DNA of 64,000 nucleotides from Microbacterium ureisolvens (GTDB taxonomy: Bacteria; Actinomycetota; Actinomycetes; Actinomycetales; Microbacteriaceae): the NCBI RefSeq assembly GCF_019511645.1, contig NZ_JAEUAX010000002.1:124001-188000 (forward strand), read 5' to 3'. Position 1 is the first letter of the stretch. Every line of letters begins with the position of its first letter. This document shows positions 16,352-27,543 of the stretch, piece by piece. The position numbers were made by a program, and so were the translations under genes. Under the pieces are notes generated by a model, which saw nothing but the letters and a program-made list of their open reading frames with translations, was not told where the DNA came from and did no database searches.

Positions 16352-17344
16352 TCAGCGGGCCGGTGCGGTGCTCTCGCGCACGATGAGGCGCGTCGGCAGG
16401 GTCTCGAACGCCGCCGGGGCGCCGGCCTCGATGCCATCCACGAGGGCGGCGACCGCGCGCGCGCCGAGGGCGTCGAAGTCCTGTCGAACGGTGGTGAGCG
16501 GCGGACGGTAATCGGCGGCGTCCGCCACGTCGTCGAAGCCGACCACGCTGACGTCACCCGGCACCGCGCGGCCCGACTCGGCCACCGCGCGCAGCACGCC
16601 CAGGGCCATCTGGTCGTTGCCGGCGAAGACGGCGGTCGCACCGGCATCGAGAAGAGCGGATGCCGCCGCGTGACCCGACGCGGAGGTCCAGTCTCCACGC
16701 ACCAGGCGTGGCACCGCGGCGCCGCCCGCCGACAGCGCTTCGCGCCATCCGCGTTCGCGCTCCGCCGCAGCGAACGAGCCTTCGGGGCCGGCGAGGTGAT
16801 GCACGGTGGCGTGCCCGAGGGTCAGCAGGTGCTCCACCGCGAGTCGCGCACCCGAGGCGTGATCGGTCTCGACCACGCCGAACCGGTCGTCGCGTGGCGA
16901 GTCGACGACCACGAGGCGCAGCCCGGGCGCGCCGACATCCGCACCACGCACCCGCGCCGTCGCCTCGTTCAGCACGATCGCGCCGTCCACGCCCTGCTCG
17001 GCCAGCCGCTCGAACGCGGCAGCGACGTCGCCGGCCGCGCCGAGCGTCACGACGGTGAGCGCGTAGCCGCGGCCAGCCGCGGCATCCGCCACCGCCTGCA
17101 GCATGCGGGAGTTGCCCACCGAGGCGAGGGTCGACACCATGAGCCCGATGGTCTGGGTACGGCCGGTGCGGAGGGCCCGCGCGGCGCGATGCGGACGGTA
17201 GCCGAGTTCGCTCATCGCCGCCTCGACGCGAGCACGAGTGTCGGGGTCGACGCGCGGGCTCGCGTTCACCACCCGCGACACCGTCTGACCCGAGACGCCC
17301 GCGCGCTCTGCGACATCCGCCATCGACACGCGCCTGGCTGTCAT
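16352..17344 (-). CDS. LacI-family regulator, probable repressor of galTK
   Basis: A 330-residue LacI/GalR protein: HTH at residues ~8-27 ('MADVAERAGVSGQTVSRVVN'), sensor core 'IGLMVSTLASVGNSRMLQA', 'VVGFDDVADAADYRPPLTT'. It is transcribed divergently from galT across a 91-base gap that contains overlapping promoters and an inverted repeat, so control of galTK and itself is likely. A -10 candidate TAGCGT runs on the minus strand at 17408-17403. The inducer would be galactose or a derivative by context only. Confidence 0.88.
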   Translation of the reverse strand: MTARRVSMADVAERAGVSGQTVSRVVNASPRVDPDTRARVEAAMSELGYRPHRAARALRTGRTQTIGLMVSTLASVGNSRMLQAVADAAAGRGYALTVVTLGAAGDVAAAFERLAEQGVDGAIVLNEATARVRGADVGAPGLRLVVVDSPRDDRFGVVETDHASGARLAVEHLLTLGHATVHHLAGPEGSFAAAERERGWREALSAGGAAVPRLVRGDWTSASGHAAASALLDAGATAVFAGNDQMALGVLRAVAESGRAVPGDVSVVGFDDVADAADYRPPLTTVRQDFDALGARAVAALVDGIEAGAPAAFETLPTRLIVRESTAPAR

Positions 17345-17399
17345 GCACCACCCCGTCCACCGGATGCGCTCGACGGGACGTCGGGCCGCAGCATCCGTG

Positions 17400-17436
17400 T
17401 TGACGCTAACGTAGCGGAGTTGCTACCGTGTTGACG
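17400..17436 (+). promoter_or_regulatory. galT promoter with inverted repeat operator, leaderless
   Basis: TTGACG (17400-17405), an 18-base spacer and TACCGT (17424-17429) form a good sigma-70-type promoter. The start of transcription would fall on the GTG at 17436, and no ribosome binding site exists between. The inverted repeat GTAGC-N6-GCTAC (17411-17426) fills the spacer and is the best operator candidate. A 9-base direct repeat GTGTTGACG occurs at 17397-17405 and 17428-17436. Confidence 0.6.
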
Positions 17437-18634
17437 TGAACACGCCTCAGGACGACACCGTGGTGTCCGCCCGCGATCTGCCGGCCGAGATCCTCGGCGC
17501 AGGGGTCGCCAAACGCCCGACCCTCCTGGCCGACGGGCGCGAGCTGATCTACTACGACGACCCCGAGACGACCCTCGGCCCCGACCGTGCAGTCGACGCG
17601 CGAGAGCTCGCACCGAGGCCCGGCACGGCGACCATGCGTCGCGACGTCCTGACCGGCGACTGGGTGTCGATCGCCGCGGCGCGCCAGAACCGCGCCTTCC
17701 TGCCGCCGGCCCACCTCGACCCGCTCGCCCCGCAGACGCCGGCCAACCTGTCGGAGATCCCGTCGCGGTACGACGTGGCCGTGTTCGAGAACAAGTCCCC
17801 GTCGTTCGGTCCGGCGCTCGCCGTCGCCCACGGCGATGCGCCTGCCGGTGTCGACGCCCCTCGCGATCTCGACGACCTCGTCGCGCCGGGGCTCGGCCGC
17901 ACCCGCACGAGCGTCGGCCGTTGCGAGGTGGTGTGCTTCAGCCCCGAGCACTCCGGCTCGTTCGGATCGCTCTCGGCCACCCGCGCCCGCACCGTGATCG
18001 AGGTGTGGGCAGACCGCACGGCAGCCCTGTCGGCGCTGCCCGGCGTCGAGCAGGTCTTCCCCTTCGAGAACCGCGGGGAGGCGATCGGCGTGACCCTCCC
18101 CCACCCGCACGGACAGATCTACGCCTATCCGTACATCACCCCGCGCACCACGGGCCTCCTCGCATCGATCGACCGCGAAGGGCCCGACCTGTTCGCGCGC
18201 ATCCTCGAGTTCGAGCGCTCCGGCGAGCGCGTGATCCTCGAGGGCGAGCACTGGACGGCGTTCGTGCCGTTCGCGGCGCGCTGGCCGATCGAGATCCATC
18301 TGCTCCCGCACCGGCATGTCGCGGACTTCACCGAGACGACGGACGCAGAGCGCGACGAGCTCGCACCCCTGTACCTGCGGCTGCTGCGGGGCGTCGATGC
18401 GCTTTACGACTCCCCTACGCCGTACATCGCCGCCTGGCACCAGGCGCCGGTGCACCGCGGACGCGATACCGCGCGCCTGCACCTGCAGCTCACCTCGCCC
18501 CGCCGCGCGGCCGACAAGCTCAAGTTCCTCGCCGGATCCGAGGCGGCCATGGGCGCCTGGATCGGCGACATCCCTCCCGAGACGGCCGCCGCGGCGCTGC
18601 GCGACGCCGTCGCATCCATCCCCGAGGAGACCCT

Positions 18635-18638
<4 letters not shown>
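17436..18638 (+). CDS. galT: galactose-1-phosphate uridylyltransferase
   Basis: A 400-residue GalT. The catalytic 'HPHGQ' motif is at residues 223-227, preceded by 'FENRGEAIGVTLP'. 'VVCFSPEHSGSFG' and 'AARWPIEIHLLPHRHV' are further conserved blocks, the latter with the C-terminal metal-binding His residues. It swaps UMP between UDP-glucose and galactose 1-phosphate. The long N-terminal segment (about 60 residues) is normal in actinobacteria. GTG at 17436 is probably read from a leaderless mRNA. Its stop overlaps the galK start (GTGA). Confidence 0.92.
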
Positions 18639-19831
<1,193 letters not shown>

Positions 19832-19846
19832 GCGGTCCCCGCCGGG

Positions 19847-20776
19847 TCAGGGAAGCGCCGGCAGCGCCTCGTACTGGCGGACCATCAGGGTGAGGACCTC
19901 CTCGACGGTCCCGTCCTCCCATTCGGTGGACGTGGTCCCGAGGACCGTCACCCAGGCCTTGATGTGGCTGAGCGCGCCGAGGCCGGTGAACTCGGGGCAC
20001 ACCGCTTCGCCGGATTCCGCGGCGATCCACGCGGTCGTCGCGTAGCCCTCCCACGTCTGCTGCTGCGCGTCGTCGACCAGAATCAGGGCACTGCAGGGTC
20101 CCGTGTTCTCGTCGAACTGCTGAACCTCGCCGTACACGACGTAGGTCTGTCCCCGTGCGGCCGCAGGGTCGGCGACGATCGCGGCGAGCCCTGCGTCGTC
20201 GAGCGCGGCGAAGTCGGGCGCGGGAGCCTCCTGCGCGGCGACCGCGGTGTCGTCCTCCGGGTCGGCGGGGGTCCCGCCCTCCTCCGCGACGACGGGGTCC
20301 TCCTCGGCCGCGGCGGTCGGCGCCTCGCCGGCGAGCACCTGCGCGTACCCCGACCAGACGGCGTCGCGGAACTCCTGGGGCTGCACCGCGATGACCACCA
20401 GGACGAGGATCGCGATCACGGACGTCAGCAGGCCCCATCCGCCCATCACGATGCCCGGGATGGCGAGCCCCTTGCTCTGACGCCGGCGCAGCGCCGTGAT
20501 CCCGAACCCGACCGCCAGTGCCCCGAGAACGAGACCGACGACGGGCAGCCAGCCCAGCATGAAGGCCACGATGCCGAGGATGAGCGCCACGAGGGCGACG
20601 TTCCTCGGGGGCTTCGCGGCACCGGCGGCCGGGGTCGGCGCAGGCGGCGCGACCGGAAGCTCCGGAGCTTCCTCGGTGAGCACGGCGGCGGACGGCGGGA
20701 ACGAGGTCGGCGGCGCAACGGAGGCGTCGGCCGCGGGGAGCGTGCCGTCGCCGGCGCTCTCGGGAGGGGTGGCCAT
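19847..20776 (-). CDS. DUF4190-type membrane protein with extracytoplasmic OB-like domain
   Basis: A 309-residue protein: Pro/Ala-rich cytoplasmic N terminus (1-75), two or three hydrophobic segments ('VALVALILGIVAFMLGWLPV', 'VGLVLGALAVGFGITAL', then 'LLTSVIAILVLVVIAVQP') typical of DUF4190 proteins, an acidic low-complexity stretch, and a C-terminal domain with 'GQTYVVYGEVQQFDENTGPC' that looks like a small beta-barrel (OB-like) module. Function is not known to me. The start ATG 20776 is favoured because GATACT lies 6 bases upstream, which suggests a leaderless transcript. Confidence 0.72.
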   Translation of the reverse strand: MATPPESAGDGTLPAADASVAPPTSFPPSAAVLTEEAPELPVAPPAPTPAAGAAKPPRNVALVALILGIVAFMLGWLPVVGLVLGALAVGFGITALRRRQSKGLAIPGIVMGGWGLLTSVIAILVLVVIAVQPQEFRDAVWSGYAQVLAGEAPTAAAEEDPVVAEEGGTPADPEDDTAVAAQEAPAPDFAALDDAGLAAIVADPAAARGQTYVVYGEVQQFDENTGPCSALILVDDAQQQTWEGYATTAWIAAESGEAVCPEFTGLGALSHIKAWVTVLGTTSTEWEDGTVEEVLTLMVRQYEALPALP

Positions 20777-20782
20777 GCTGTC

Positions 20783-20788
20783 AGTATC
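20783..20788 (-). promoter_or_regulatory. -10 candidate for leaderless start at 20776
   Basis: On the minus strand GATACT (20788-20783) is separated by 6 bases from the ATG at 20776, with no ribosome binding site between. The rest of the 205-base divergent gap holds a TAGCGT -10 candidate (about 20930) for the plus-strand hydrolase gene and two GGATGC-type words. Confidence 0.4.
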
Positions 20789-20888
20789 GGGCCAGCCGGG
20801 CGCTCGGACCCGCTTATCCACAGGGCGGGCGCGGCGAAGTCGCAGATCCATGTGCGGGTCCGGCTGAACGCCGCATGAACGCTCATGA

Positions 20889-21824
<936 letters not shown>

Positions 21825-21832
21825 GACGACGA

Positions 21833-21881
21833 CGGATGCCTCGGCGCCGCGCCCTCGACGGGCTCGGCGCCGGGGCATCCG
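21833..21881. terminator. bidirectional hairpin between convergent genes, built from GGATGCC/GGCATCC
   Basis: A 17-bp stem with one mismatch: 21833-21849 pairs with 21865-21881 around a 15-base loop. The gap lies between two convergent stops (21824 and 21891). The stem ends are CGGATGCC and GGCATCCG, i.e. an inverted pair of the word that is over-represented throughout the window. Confidence 0.7.
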
Positions 21882-21890
21882 CCGTGCGAA

Positions 21891-24173
21891 TCAGTCCCGC
21901 TGCGCAGCGTTCGCCATCGCGAGGAGGTCGTCGATCATCTCCGGTCCCGTTCCGGCGCCGTCGCCCGCAAGAGCGCCCATCATGCCGATGCGGCCGATCG
22001 GGAACGACTCCATCATCTTCGACATGTCGACGCCCTCGGGCATGATCGACGCCGCACTCTCGTCGAGGCCGCCCATCATCTGGGCGATCGCAGCCTGCAC
22101 GACCGGACCCGCGATCGGGTGGCTGAGCACTTCACCCATGGACGACGTGCGCGACAGCGGCAGGCTCACCACGTCGCCTTCGACCGCCACGGTGACCGAC
22201 GAGCGGATGTCGCGGCTCGACGCGGCGACATCGATCGTGTACTCGCCGCCCTCGACGACCCATCGGCCTGGGCGGATGTCCCAGTATGCGAGGTCCTTGC
22301 GGCGCACCGTCAGGGTGACGACCTGCGTCTCGCCCGGCTCGAGCGCGACCGAGGCGAAGGCCTTCAGCTCGCGCGGCGCGCGCTGCACCGACGATCCGTT
22401 GAGCGAGGTGTAGACCTGCACGACCTCGCGGCCCGCGCGGTCGCCGGTGTTGGTCACGGCCACGGTCACCTCGACATCGCCGTTCGCGTCGACCTGAGCC
22501 GCGGCATCCGTGTACGAGAAGGTCGTGTACGACAGACCGTGGCCGAAGGGGAATGCGACCTCGAGGCGGCGAGCGTCGTACCAGCGGTAGCCGACGAACA
22601 GCCCTTCGCCGTACCGGGTGTGCGAGAACTCGCCCGGGAAGTCGAGGAACGCGGGGGTGTCCTCGAGACGCATCGGGATCGTCTCGGTGAGCTTGGCCGA
22701 GGGGTTGACGTCGCCGAACAGCACGTCGGCGGTCGCCGCGCCGCCGGCCTGGCCGAGCAGCCAGGCCTCGAGGATCGCCGGCACGCGGTCTGCGAAGGGC
22801 AGCGCGACGACGCCCCCGTTCGAGAGCACCACGACGGTGTTCGGGTTCGCCGCGAGCACCGCGTCGACCAGATGCAGCTGCGCCGCGGGCAGGTCGATGT
22901 CCTCGCGGTCGTAGCCCTCCGACTCGAGTCGGGCGGGCAGGCCCAGGAACAGCACGACCACGTCGGAGACGGATGCTGCGGCCACCGCCTCGTCGCGCAG
23001 GGCTGACGTCTGCTCGTCCGCGACCTCGAGCGCGTTGCTGAAGCCCTGCGCGTATGCGACCTCGCCGGCGGTGAGCGCACGGATCTCCTCCAGGGCGCTG
23101 TCCAGGCGCGTCGGGTTGATCATCGACGAACCCGCGCCCTGATACCGGGGCTTCTCGGCGAACTCCCCGATGACCGCGATCTTCGCGTCCTTCGCAAGGG
23201 GCAGCAGGTCGCCGTCGTTCTTCAGCAGCACGATGGAACGGCCGGCGGCCTCGCGGGCGAGGGCGTGGTGGGCATCGACGTCGAGCGGGCCTGCAACGGC
23301 TCCGGCACCCTCGGTCGCCTTGCGCACAAGGTCGAGCACGCGGCCGGCCGCGACATCCACCGCCGACTCGACGAGCGAGCCGTCCCTCACCGCGGCGACG
23401 ATCTGCGCGTCGGTGACGCCGTTCGAGGACGGCATCTCGAGGTCCATGCCGGCGGCGAGACCCGGAACCCGCTCGTTGACGGCACCCCAGTCCGAGACGA
23501 CGAGGCCCTCGAAGCCCCACTCGTCACGCAGCACCCGGGTCAGCAGCCACGGGTCCTCCGAGGCGTACACACCGTTGATGCGGTTGTACGAGCACATCAC
23601 GGTCCAGGGCTGCGCGTCCTCGACGACGCGCTGGAAGCCGCGGAGGTAGATCTCTCGCAGCGGACGGGGGTCGACGTCGGACGACGACCGCATGCGGTCG
23701 TTCTCCTGGTTGTTGGCGGCGAAGTGCTTGAGCGAGGTTCCGACGCCCTTCGACTGGATCCCCCGCACGATCGCGGCGCCGAGCACGCCCGACACGATCG
23801 GGTCCTCGGAGAGGTACTCGAAGTTGCGGCCGCACAACGGCGAGCGCTTGATGTTGATGCCGGGGCCCAGGAGCACCCCGACGTTCTCGATCGAGGTCTC
23901 GGTGCCGAGCGCCTCGCCGACGCGGTGGACGAGGTCGATGTCCCACGACGAGCCGAGGCCGACCGCGGGCGGGAAGCAGGTGGCGGGAACGCTGTCGCCG
24001 ATGCCGAGGTGGTCGCCGCCCTCGCGCTGCTTGCGCAGACCGTGCGGGCCGTCGGTCACCATGATCGCGGGCACGCCCACGCGGTCGACGGACTTGGTGT
24101 GCCAGAAGCTCGCGCCGCTGGTGAGCGACGCCTTCTCTTCGAGGGTGAGTTCCGTGACATCGGGGATGCTCAT
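21891..24173 (-). CDS. beta-glucosidase, glycoside hydrolase family 3
   Basis: A 760-residue GH3 enzyme: N-terminal barrel with 'MVTDGPHGLR' (~39-48), 'TSLKHFAANNQENDR' with Lys149-His150, and nucleophile Asp228 in 'GLVVSDWGAV'; a central alpha/beta sandwich ('AKIAVIGEFAEKPRYQGAGSS'); a fibronectin-III-like domain ('GDRAGREVVQVYTSLNGSS'); and an ~80-residue C-terminal helical tail rich in Met/Gly. No signal peptide is visible, so it should act in the cytoplasm on imported beta-glucosides. ATG 24173 has GGAAGGAA just upstream. It is divergent from a TetR-esterase pair with a shared palindromic operator. Confidence 0.9.
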   Translation of the reverse strand: MSIPDVTELTLEEKASLTSGASFWHTKSVDRVGVPAIMVTDGPHGLRKQREGGDHLGIGDSVPATCFPPAVGLGSSWDIDLVHRVGEALGTETSIENVGVLLGPGINIKRSPLCGRNFEYLSEDPIVSGVLGAAIVRGIQSKGVGTSLKHFAANNQENDRMRSSSDVDPRPLREIYLRGFQRVVEDAQPWTVMCSYNRINGVYASEDPWLLTRVLRDEWGFEGLVVSDWGAVNERVPGLAAGMDLEMPSSNGVTDAQIVAAVRDGSLVESAVDVAAGRVLDLVRKATEGAGAVAGPLDVDAHHALAREAAGRSIVLLKNDGDLLPLAKDAKIAVIGEFAEKPRYQGAGSSMINPTRLDSALEEIRALTAGEVAYAQGFSNALEVADEQTSALRDEAVAAASVSDVVVLFLGLPARLESEGYDREDIDLPAAQLHLVDAVLAANPNTVVVLSNGGVVALPFADRVPAILEAWLLGQAGGAATADVLFGDVNPSAKLTETIPMRLEDTPAFLDFPGEFSHTRYGEGLFVGYRWYDARRLEVAFPFGHGLSYTTFSYTDAAAQVDANGDVEVTVAVTNTGDRAGREVVQVYTSLNGSSVQRAPRELKAFASVALEPGETQVVTLTVRRKDLAYWDIRPGRWVVEGGEYTIDVAASSRDIRSSVTVAVEGDVVSLPLSRTSSMGEVLSHPIAGPVVQAAIAQMMGGLDESAASIMPEGVDMSKMMESFPIGRIGMMGALAGDGAGTGPEMIDDLLAMANAAQRD

Positions 24174-24220
24174 GGAGTTCCTTCCATGCTGGGGTGACGA
24201 GGCTCCGCTGTGGGCGCTCG

Positions 24221-24257
24221 AACCAAAACCTTATGCCATTTGGTTTTGAGAACTCAA
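24221..24257 (-). promoter_or_regulatory. palindromic TetR-type operator overlapping the GH3 promoter
   Basis: AACCAAA (24221-24227) and TTTGGTT (24239-24245) form a perfect 7-bp inverted repeat with an 11-base spacer; CAAAACC/GGTTTTG (24224-24230 / 24242-24248) is an overlapping alternative. On the minus strand TTGAGT (24257-24252), 16 bases and CATAAG (24235-24230) make a promoter for the GH3 gene that is covered by the palindrome. The TetR encoded at 24282 is the likely binder. Confidence 0.6.
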
Positions 24258-24282
24258 GCCATGTTCGGGTTTACTTCTCCTA
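24246..24282 (+). promoter_or_regulatory. promoter of the TetR-esterase pair, leaderless
   Basis: TTGAGA (24246-24251), 18 bases and TTTACT (24270-24275) form a promoter whose start would fall on the ATG at 24282, six bases after the -10. It overlaps the palindrome that controls the GH3 promoter, so both directions can be repressed together. Confidence 0.5.
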
Positions 24283-24920
24283 TGGCAGAGAGCGGCACGG
24301 GGCGACGGGGCTCCTACGCGAAGGGCGTCGCCAAGCGCGAAGAGATCCTCACGCGCGCCCTGGACGTCATCGCCCGCGAGGGCTATCGCGGCGCTTCGGT
24401 GAAGGAGCTGGCCGATGCCGTGGGTCTCAGCCAGGCCGGACTCCTGCACTACTTCGACAGCAAAGAGGAGCTCTTCACCGAGATCCTCCGCAAGCGCGAC
24501 GAGCTCGACTCCGTCGGGCAGGGCCTCGGGGGCGACCTCCAGCAGGGACTCGCCGCGGCCGACGACGGCGAGCTGCTCGACATCCGCTCGGGCTACCTCA
24601 GCGTGATCCGCCACAACGCCGAAGTCCCGGGCCTGGTGCATCTGTTCGCCCGGCTGTCGGTCGACGCGACCGATCCCGAGCATCCCGCCCACCAGTTCTT
24701 CGTCACCCGCGGCGAGAGTCTGCGCGAGTTCTTCGCCCAGGCCATCGCGGCGAAGCAGGAGACCGGCGAGATCACCGACCGGGTCGACCCCGAGACGATC
24801 GCGCGCCTGTTCCAGGCGGTCGCCGACGGCATGCAGCTGCAGTGGATGCTCGAGCCCGACGTCGACATGGCCGCCACGGTCGACGCCCTGTTCGAGCTGC
24901 TCACCCCGGAGAAGCGATGA
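24282..24920 (+). CDS. TetR/AcrR-family regulator
   Basis: A 212-residue TetR-type repressor with HTH at residues ~18-62 ('EEILTRALDVIAREGYRGAS', then 'ELADAVGLSQAGLLHYFDSK'). The ATG at 24282 is chosen over 24261 and 24210 because a promoter -10 ends 6 bases before it. It is divergent from a GH3 beta-glucosidase and overlaps a carboxylesterase gene by 4 bases. It is clearly paralogous to the TetR at 36714 ('LLHYF' versus 'LLHHF'; 'DGMQLQWMLEPD' versus 'DGLQVQWLLDPE'), which also sits beside glycosidases, so a glycoside-type inducer is likely. Confidence 0.88.
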   Translation: MAESGTGRRGSYAKGVAKREEILTRALDVIAREGYRGASVKELADAVGLSQAGLLHYFDSKEELFTEILRKRDELDSVGQGLGGDLQQGLAAADDGELLDIRSGYLSVIRHNAEVPGLVHLFARLSVDATDPEHPAHQFFVTRGESLREFFAQAIAAKQETGEITDRVDPETIARLFQAVADGMQLQWMLEPDVDMAATVDALFELLTPEKR

Positions 24921-26407
24921 CGACCACCACGCTCTATGCGGAGGCCGAGACGACCGCAGGACGCGTGCGCGGCTTCTGGCGAGGCGAACCCGGAGCCGGC
25001 GGGTCAGCCGCTTTCCTCGGCATCCCGTTCGCGAAGGCTCCTGTGGGCGAGATTCGGTTCGCCGCCCCCGTTCCCGTCGAGCCGTGGGACGGCGTGCGCG
25101 ATGCTCTCGAGTTCGCAGCGACGGCGCAACGCGGCGATACCGGGATCACGCTGATCCCCGAGCCTTCGGTTCCGGGCGAGTCGACGCTGAATGTGAACGT
25201 CTTCACTCCGGCTCCCGGGGAGACGGATGCTGCGCTCCCGGTGCTCGTCTGGATCCATGGCGGCGGCTACGTGTCGGGGTCGCCGGCGAGCCCCTGGTAC
25301 GACGGTCGAGCTTTCAACCGCGACGGCGTCGTCACGGTGACCATTTCGTACCGTCTGGGCTTCGACGGCTTCGGGCACATCGCGGGCGCGCCATCGAACC
25401 GCGGGGTGAGGGATTGGCTCGCGGCGCTGGAGTGGGTGCAGGCGAACATCGTCGCGTTCGGCGGCGACCCCGCCCGCGTCACGATCGCCGGCCAATCGGC
25501 GGGCGGCGGTGCCGTGCTTCGCCTGCTCGCCATGCCGGCGGCTCAGCACCTGTTCCATTCGGCGTGGGCGCTCTCTGCCGCCCTTGCCGACGTCGCGCCC
25601 GACCGCTCCCGCGCACTCTCGGCCCGACTCGCGCAGCTCCTCGGCGTCACGCCGGACCGCGAGGGGTTCGCGTCCCTGCCTGAGGACGCGATCCGCGAAC
25701 AGCAGCGCGCGGCGGCGAGCCCTGAATCCCGGGACCGGCTCGCCGGCGTGCGCTCGCTGCTCGGCGACGGCCTCTCGCTCGGCCCCGCCATCGATGGCGA
25801 CCTGATCACGCAGCCCACGATCGCGGCGCTGCGTGCCGGCGTGGGTGCCGACAAGCCCCTCCTGCTCGGTGCGACCGACGACGAGTTCACGATGGTCACC
25901 GACTCCGCACGCGGTGTCCTGCGATTCGTGCCGCCGGGCTTCGCGCTGGCCCGCCTCCACGTGCCGCGCGAGCGCCGGCGCGCGTGGCTCGCCGCCAACC
26001 GCGCACAGCGCCGGCTCGGCACGGCGGCGGTCCTGGGCCGGTTCGCCACCGACACGGTGTTCCGCTCCACTGTGGTGAAGGTCGCGGAGGCACGCACCGC
26101 GGCGTCTACATGGGTATACAGGTTCTCGTGGCCGTCGCCGACACGACGCTGGTCACTGCACTGCCTCGACGTGCCGTTCTGGTTCGACTGCCTCGACGAG
26201 CCGCACGTTGCGGCGCTCGCCGGCGAGGCCCCTCCGAAGGCCCTCGCGGCTGCGATGCACGGTGCCGCGTCCGCCTTCGCGCGCGGCGGTGACCCGGGGT
26301 GGCAGCGCTGGGCGGATTCGCCCGGCGTCACGCGCGTGTTCGGGGCTGCAGCATCCGTCCCCGAGGTCGCCGACGACGGCTACCGCAGCGTGCGCGCGCT
26401 CATCTGA
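24917..26407 (+). CDS. type B carboxylesterase / para-nitrobenzyl-esterase-like
   Basis: A 496-residue esterase of the carboxylesterase type B family: 'FLGIPFAKAPVGEIRFAAP' near residue 33, oxyanion loop 'VWIHGGGYVSG' (~111-121), 'GVRDWLAALEWVQANIVAFG', and nucleophile Ser194 in 'AGQSAGGGAV'. 'GATDDEFTMVTD' and 'SLHCLDVPFWF' are near the expected acid and His positions. No signal peptide is seen. It overlaps the TetR gene (ATGA) and may deacylate esterified glycosides hydrolysed by the divergent GH3 enzyme; that is inference. Length is normal for the family. Confidence 0.88.
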   Translation: MTTTTLYAEAETTAGRVRGFWRGEPGAGGSAAFLGIPFAKAPVGEIRFAAPVPVEPWDGVRDALEFAATAQRGDTGITLIPEPSVPGESTLNVNVFTPAPGETDAALPVLVWIHGGGYVSGSPASPWYDGRAFNRDGVVTVTISYRLGFDGFGHIAGAPSNRGVRDWLAALEWVQANIVAFGGDPARVTIAGQSAGGGAVLRLLAMPAAQHLFHSAWALSAALADVAPDRSRALSARLAQLLGVTPDREGFASLPEDAIREQQRAAASPESRDRLAGVRSLLGDGLSLGPAIDGDLITQPTIAALRAGVGADKPLLLGATDDEFTMVTDSARGVLRFVPPGFALARLHVPRERRRAWLAANRAQRRLGTAAVLGRFATDTVFRSTVVKVAEARTAASTWVYRFSWPSPTRRWSLHCLDVPFWFDCLDEPHVAALAGEAPPKALAAAMHGAASAFARGGDPGWQRWADSPGVTRVFGAAASVPEVADDGYRSVRALI

Positions 26408-26440
26408 CCGCTCCCGCCAAGATCGGGGCGCGCCGCGCCC

Positions 26441-26490
26441 GTTCGGGGCGCGCGCCGCACGCCCCGAACGGGCGCCGCACGCCCCGAACT
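26441..26490. repeat. intergenic palindromic repeat, GTTCGGGGCG family
   Basis: GTTCGGGGCG (26441-26450) and CGCCCCGAAC (26460-26469) are a perfect 10-bp inverted repeat with a 9-base loop; a third unit GCACGCCCCGAAC ends at about 26489. The same word forms the arms of a longer palindrome at 60573-60645. It lies between convergent stops (26407 and 26544) and could also act as a terminator. Confidence 0.6.
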
Positions 26491-26543
26491 GTCGCGCGTC
26501 AACGGGACGACGCGCGCCCCGGACCGGCATCGCCGGCCGGGCG

Positions 26544-27530
26544 TCAGGAGAGCGCCGGGATGACCTCGCGCTCGAAGAGCTCGACGCCGGAGAGGTCGTA
26601 CGCCGCCTCGGGGAAGTAGTGGATCGCGTAGCCGAGGCCGTGCTCGGAACGCTCCGCCAGCCGCTCGGCCACCTGCTCCGAGGTGCCGAAGGCCGGCGAC
26701 TCGAGGTAGTCGTGCTCGATCCTCGCCACGCGCTCGTCGCCGACATGCGGGCGCAGTCGCTCGACGACGGCCGACAGTCGCTCGCGAGCCTCCGCCTCGG
26801 TGGCGCCGACGATCGTGTTGAAGTTCGACGACCGCGTGATCTCCGAGACGTCGCGGCCCAGCGCCTCGCAGTGTCCGCGCAGGACGTCGCTCTTGTGGTC
26901 GAACTCCTCGATCGATCCGGCGAAGTTGGTGTACGAGCCGTACTTCGCGGCGATCTTCAGCGTCACCTTCTCGCCGCCGCCGGCGATCCAGAACGGGATG
27001 CCGCCGTCCTGCAGCGGAAGCGGCTGCACGATCGCCCCGTCGACCCGGTAGTGCCTGCCGTCGAGCGTGGCGCGTCCGGTGGTCCAGGCTTGCTGCATGA
27101 TGTCGACACCCTCGCGCAGCATCCGGAGCCGCTCGGGAACCGGCGGGAAGCCGTAGCCGTACGCCTCCCACTCGTGCTCGTACCAGCCGCCGCCGATGCC
27201 CATCTCGGTGCGTCCGCCCGAGACGATGTCGACGGTCGCCGCGACCTTCGCGAGATAAGCCGGGTTGCGGTAGCCCATGCACGTGCACATCTGGCCGAGA
27301 CGGATGCGGCTGGTCGAGGCGGCGAACGCGGCCATGAGGGTCCACGCCTCGTGGGTGGCCTCGTCCGAGTGGACCGGGGTGGTGTGGAAGTGGTCGTACA
27401 CCCAGAGCGACTCCCACGGGCCGGCGTCGGCGCGCTGCGCGAGGCCGTTCATCACCTCCCAGTGGTTCGCGGGCTCGATGCCGACGAGATCGAATCGCCA
27501 GCCTTGGGGGATGAAGGTTCCGAAGCGCAT
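26544..27530 (-). CDS. LLM-class (F420-dependent type) flavin oxidoreductase
   Basis: A 328-residue luciferase-like monooxygenase family protein. The TIM-barrel start 'MRFGTFIPQGWRFDL' and 'SLWVYDHFHTTPVH' are typical, 'IRLGQMCTCMGYRNPAYLAK' is the conserved core, and 'RTEMGIGGGWYEHEWEAYGY' matches the F420-dependent subfamily motif. 'IPFWIAGGGEKVTLKIAAKY' also fits. Substrate is unknown. ATG 27530 is favoured over the in-frame GTG at 27539 because TAGGGT on the minus strand ends 7 bases upstream, consistent with leaderless transcription. Confidence 0.87.
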   Translation of the reverse strand: MRFGTFIPQGWRFDLVGIEPANHWEVMNGLAQRADAGPWESLWVYDHFHTTPVHSDEATHEAWTLMAAFAASTSRIRLGQMCTCMGYRNPAYLAKVAATVDIVSGGRTEMGIGGGWYEHEWEAYGYGFPPVPERLRMLREGVDIMQQAWTTGRATLDGRHYRVDGAIVQPLPLQDGGIPFWIAGGGEKVTLKIAAKYGSYTNFAGSIEEFDHKSDVLRGHCEALGRDVSEITRSSNFNTIVGATEAEARERLSAVVERLRPHVGDERVARIEHDYLESPAFGTSEQVAERLAERSEHGLGYAIHYFPEAAYDLSGVELFEREVIPALS

Positions 27531-27537
27531 GATCCCC

Positions 27538-27543
27538 ACCCTA
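27538..27543 (-). promoter_or_regulatory. -10 box of the LLM oxidoreductase gene
   Basis: TAGGGT on the minus strand (27543-27538) lies 7 bases before the ATG at 27530. No ribosome binding site fits between, so the mRNA is probably leaderless. Confidence 0.45.

Noticed and set aside
26420..26500. Repeated GTTCGGGGCG units considered as a CRISPR array
   Set aside because: Units are inverted, overlapping and irregularly spaced, without constant spacers, and no cas genes are present.
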